The translations under genes and the position numbers were made by a program. A stretch of DNA of 6,439 bases from assembly GCA_021160865.1 (NCBI GenBank), contig JAGHBS010000258.1:1-6439 (forward strand). The letters are read 5' to 3'. Positions 5,272-6,439 of this stretch are shown here, in pieces; positions within the stretch are counted from its first letter, which is position 1; every line of letters starts with the position of its first letter. The DNA comes from Planctomycetota bacterium (GTDB taxonomy: Bacteria > Planctomycetota > Phycisphaerae > SM23-33). Below the pieces are notes generated by a model. It did not search any database. It worked only from the letters and a program-made list of their open reading frames with translations, and had not been told where the DNA came from.

Positions 5272-6439
5272 ATGCCAGAGGAATCTATTCAAACTGAAGG
5301 TCATGCTGCTCATATAAAGCCAGCAACTCAGTTGGGTCAGCGTGAGGGGATAAGCAGGGCGATTAAAATCGTCTTCCTCGGGGCTGGCAGTATGTTTCTG
5401 GACCATTTGATGAAGGATGTTCTAAACATCCCCGGTTCGGATGAAGGTATCTTTGCCCTGGTTGATATTGATGAGCAACGTCTTAAGTTGGCAGAGGCAT
5501 CAGCCAATATCATTCTCGAGAAGATGAACAAACAAGGCGGCTGGAAAGTCATCGCTACCACTAATCGAGTTGAAGTGCTTGAAGGGGCTGACTATGTAAT
5601 CAACTGTATCGAGGTCAGCGGGGTAGATTGCGTTCGGTACGATTATGGCATCCCTGCGAAGTATGGCGTCGATCAGTGCATCGGTGATACCATCGGACCA
5701 GGTGGACTTTTCAAGGCGATGAGAACCGTCCCGGTTTTCCTGGAAGTACTAAAGGATATCGAGCGACTTTGCCCCGACGCCTGGGTGCTAAATTACACCA
5801 ACCCGATGAGCATAATGTGTCTATCGGCTGCTCGAGCGAGTTCGGCAAAGGTCATCGGTTTATGTCATAGCGTCCAAAATACTTCCGAGCAATTGGCGAA
5901 GTATCTGGATATTCCCTATAGCGAAATGAAGTGGAACTGTGCTGGGATAAATCATATGGCGTGGTTTACCGAACTTACCCGTGATGGGCAGGACCTTTAT
6001 CCATTACTGTTTGAGAGGGCAAAAGACCCTGCAATCTGGGAGCAGGACCCTATTCGATTTGACATTATGGAGTACTTCGGCAAATTCGTGACCGAGTCGA
6101 GCGGACATTTCAGCGAATATGTGCCGTACTATCGAAAAAGCCCCGAATTGATAAAAAAGTATTGCCGAAGTGGATATCGTGGAGAAAGCGGATTTTACGC
6201 TAACTCCTGGCCGGAATGGCGAAAGAAGTGCGATCAGCGTCGAAAAGATATTATTGCCGGCAGGGCTGAACCTAACCTTCAACGCTCGCATGAATATGCA
6301 AGTTTCATTATCGAGGCAATGGAGACCAATCGACCAGCCGTTATTTATGCAACCGTTCCCAATACTGGTTTGATTACTAATCTTTCACAAGACGGCGTCG
6401 TTGAAGTTGCCTGCTTGGTGGATTCGGGCGGGGTAAAGC
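5272..6439 (+). CDS. Glycoside hydrolase family 4, MelA-like alpha-galactosidase (3' end outside window)
   Basis: Family 4 hydrolases cleave glycosides by transient NAD+-dependent oxidation at C3 followed by elimination, and need a divalent metal (usually Mn). The visible 389 codons show the NAD motif FLGAGS (35-40), VDID (64-67) at the end of beta-2, and IGDTIGPGG (137-145). NYTNPMS is at 174-180. GLCHSVQ (196-202) holds metal ligand C198, and AGINHMAW (224-231) holds metal ligand H228. FVTESSGHFSEY (272-283) and VEVACLVD (377-384) closely resemble E. coli MelA from memory. CHS, rather than the CHE I recall for B. subtilis LplD, favours alpha-galactosidase over alpha-galacturonidase, but specificity is inferred. 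About 27 extra residues precede the fold compared with MelA. MelA is about 450 aa, so roughly 60 C-terminal codons are probably missing past the window edge. No frameshift is seen. No signal peptide is apparent, so the substrate would be imported. The gene is divergent from the oxidoreductase. Confidence 0.95.
   Translation, partial: MPEESIQTEGHAAHIKPATQLGQREGISRAIKIVFLGAGSMFLDHLMKDVLNIPGSDEGIFALVDIDEQRLKLAEASANIILEKMNKQGGWKVIATTNRVEVLEGADYVINCIEVSGVDCVRYDYGIPAKYGVDQCIGDTIGPGGLFKAMRTVPVFLEVLKDIERLCPDAWVLNYTNPMSIMCLSAARASSAKVIGLCHSVQNTSEQLAKYLDIPYSEMKWNCAGINHMAWFTELTRDGQDLYPLLFERAKDPAIWEQDPIRFDIMEYFGKFVTESSGHFSEYVPYYRKSPELIKKYCRSGYRGESGFYANSWPEWRKKCDQRRKDIIAGRAEPNLQRSHEYASFIIEAMETNRPAVIYATVPNTGLITNLSQDGVVEVACLVDSGGVK

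Overview
The window looks like chromosomal DNA from an environmental bacterium. Base composition is near half G+C (judged by eye). Three complete protein genes lie on the minus strand and one incomplete gene lies on the plus strand at the right edge. Strong Shine-Dalgarno sites precede all four genes. The large left-hand protein opens with a W-L-I-L-G-P-F motif of a kind I associate with Planctomycetes, Verrucomicrobia and Lentisphaerae. The oxidoreductase and the ketol-acid reductoisomerase also belong to subtypes I associate with such groups, with relatives in fungi. This taxonomic guess is recall-based and weak. I see no rRNA, tRNA, CRISPR array, insertion sequence or phage gene.

Layout, right to left along the minus strand. 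At 5077-3929 is a Gfo/Idh/MocA-family NAD(P)-dependent sugar oxidoreductase. A 154-bp gap follows. At 3774-2677 is a ketol-acid reductoisomerase (ilvC) of the yeast-like subtype. After only 19 bp, at 2657-60, comes an 865-residue protein of unknown function. It has an N-terminal beta-rich module, a helical middle with S-E-N-H and E-W-H-S-N motifs, and a beta-rich C-terminal part. This order recalls polysaccharide lyases of the alpha/alpha-toroid type. It has no signal peptide. On the plus strand, divergent from the oxidoreductase across a 194-bp spacer, a MelA-like family 4 glycoside hydrolase starts at 5272 and runs off the right edge.

How the genes may work together (inference): the GH4 enzyme and the Gfo/Idh/MocA oxidoreductase both use nicotinamide cofactor chemistry on sugars, and they share one intergenic control region. 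The large cytoplasmic protein may process an imported oligosaccharide. The branched-chain amino acid enzyme IlvC is the outlier: it is complete, keeps its catalytic residues, and is closely coupled to the unknown protein. Whether it is a housekeeping ilvC caught in this place or a recruited paralogue cannot be decided from the window.
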